DNA of 42,224 bases from Bdellovibrionota bacterium (GTDB lineage Bacteria; Bdellovibrionota; Bdellovibrionia; Bdellovibrionales; Bdellovibrionaceae), in NCBI GenBank assembly GCA_963170155.1, contig CAUJGP010000037.1, forward strand, positions 89,552 through 131,775, read 5' to 3'. The notes beneath the pieces are model-generated. The model worked only from the letters and a program-made list of their open reading frames with translations. It was not told the origin of the DNA and ran no database searches. Numbering within the stretch: the stretch's first letter is position 1; every line of letters begins with the position of its first letter. This document shows positions 41,686 to 42,224 of the stretch, piece by piece. A program made the translations under genes and the position numbers.

Positions 41686-42224
41686 TTATTTCTTCTTCAA
41701 TTGGAGTACTTTAGTACCAATGTTGCCTGCAGCATCTTTTGCTTCAATACGAATAGTATGGGTTGTGCCAGAAGCAAGGCTTCTTGTATTCCATGAGGTG
41801 TTGATAGAAGAGGAATTGGAAGAGGTGCTGAGAACGTCATTAATATAAACACTGATCAGTGTGACTTTTATATTGTCGGTTGCACTGGCACTGATGACCA
41901 CCCTATTTTTGATAGTATCTCCCGATGAAGGGTTTTTAATTGTTACGACCGGAGCTTGAGTATCTGCGGGAACATTATTAACAGTGACAGTGACTGTGCT
42001 TGAGGTTCCAACGTTTCCTGCAGCATCATAGGCACGAGCCGAGAGGTTGTAGGCTTGATTTGTGAGAGTGGTTGTATTCCAAGAAAAGGCAAAGGGAGCT
42101 TGGCTGTCCGTGAGAGTTTTTATTCCGTTAACATAAAGCTCCACTTTAACTACGGCCTTATTATCAGAATAAGTCATATCAATAGGAACCGTGCCGCTAA
42201 CAACTTGGCTTTTCGAAGGAGTAG
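41686..42224 (-). CDS. C-terminal part of an Ig-domain secreted or surface protein (5' end outside window)
   Basis: The frame is open to the window edge, so only the last 179 or so residues are seen. Two bacterial Ig-like (Big/cadherin-like) domains are visible. The first has YSDNKAVVKVELYVNGI, APFAFSWNTTTL and YNLSARAYDAAGNVGTSS; the second has PADTQAPVVTIKNPSSGD, ATDNIKVTLISVYINDV and TIRIEAKDAAGNIGTK. The order is typical of the C-terminal repeats on secreted subtilisin-like proteases and adhesins. The catalytic or main part would lie beyond 42224. Asn, Ser and Thr are abundant, as usual for extracellular domains. Confidence 0.8.
   Translation of the reverse strand, partial: TPSKSQVVSGTVPIDMTYSDNKAVVKVELYVNGIKTLTDSQAPFAFSWNTTTLTNQAYNLSARAYDAAGNVGTSSTVTVTVNNVPADTQAPVVTIKNPSSGDTIKNRVVISASATDNIKVTLISVYINDVLSTSSNSSSINTSWNTRSLASGTTHTIRIEAKDAAGNIGTKVLQLKKK

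Noticed and set aside
41581-41796. Open frame through the tandem repeat giving His-Gly-Ser-Ser-Leu units
   Set aside because: No ribosome binding site, the start lies inside the repeat, and it runs antisense into the Ig-domain gene; treated as a by-product of the 15-bp repeat.
1-42224. tRNA, rRNA, tmRNA, CRISPR or mobile element
   Set aside because: No T-loop/anticodon cloverleaf, no repeated spacers and no transposase or integrase motif was found by reading; a covariance-model scan was not possible.

Overview
The window looks like chromosomal core DNA from a Gram-negative, AT-leaning bacterium, most likely a Bdellovibrionota (Bdellovibrio-like) lineage. The grounds are many lipoproteins and secreted proteins, a TIGR02147/DUF4423-type regulator, a Pal-DUF4398-CpoB cluster running into tsaD-rsmA-smpB, and many orphan exported proteins. 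Taxonomy is inferred from gene content and style, not from a search. No rRNA, tRNA, CRISPR array, transposase or phage gene was recognised.

Layout. 1-2.5 kb (+): end of a YfgM-like TPR protein, BamB and a small lipoprotein. 2.6-4.1 kb: a BLUF-fold protein missing two flavin-pocket residues, a secreted HNH nuclease and a small membrane protein on the opposite strand. 4.1-8.1 kb (-): a secreted protein behind a canonical sigma-54 promoter, a nested inverted-repeat element, a sigma-54 activator with a degenerate receiver, and an unknown cytosolic protein. 8.3-11.3 kb (-): a large exported metallopeptidase / beta-propeller / outer-membrane-barrel protein, divergent from pal. 11.3-15.4 kb (+): pal, a DUF4398 lipoprotein, cpoB-like, tsaD, rsmA, smpB. 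15.4-18.6 kb (-): a putative outer-membrane protein and a cyclic-nucleotide-binding protein. 18.7-21.2 kb (-): acetyl-CoA acetyltransferase and both subunits of a 3-oxoacid CoA-transferase.

21.3-24.4 kb (+): a DUF4097-like exported protein and a hybrid histidine kinase. 24.7-30.0 kb (+): an RND heavy-metal efflux operon in which the permease is flanked by two small PHGG-motif periplasmic proteins and followed by a TolC-family channel, with no recognisable membrane-fusion adaptor. 30.1-32.9 kb (-): two secreted proteins of unknown function and a TIGR02147-like regulator. 33.0-38.2 kb (-): the elongasome operon mreC-mreD-mrdA-rodA with rlmE. 38.4-41.6 kb (+): a PpiD/SurA-like foldase, a flippase-like membrane protein and recO. 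The window ends in a 15-bp tandem repeat, a long hairpin and the C-terminal part of an Ig-domain surface or secreted protein (-).

Most of the window is envelope biology: outer-membrane assembly (BamB, PpiD-like), the Pal link between outer membrane and wall, wall elongation, and exported enzymes. The best candidates for undescribed biology are the adaptor-less metal efflux operon, the sigma-54 module with its nested inverted repeat, the three-part protease-propeller-barrel protein and the altered BLUF protein.
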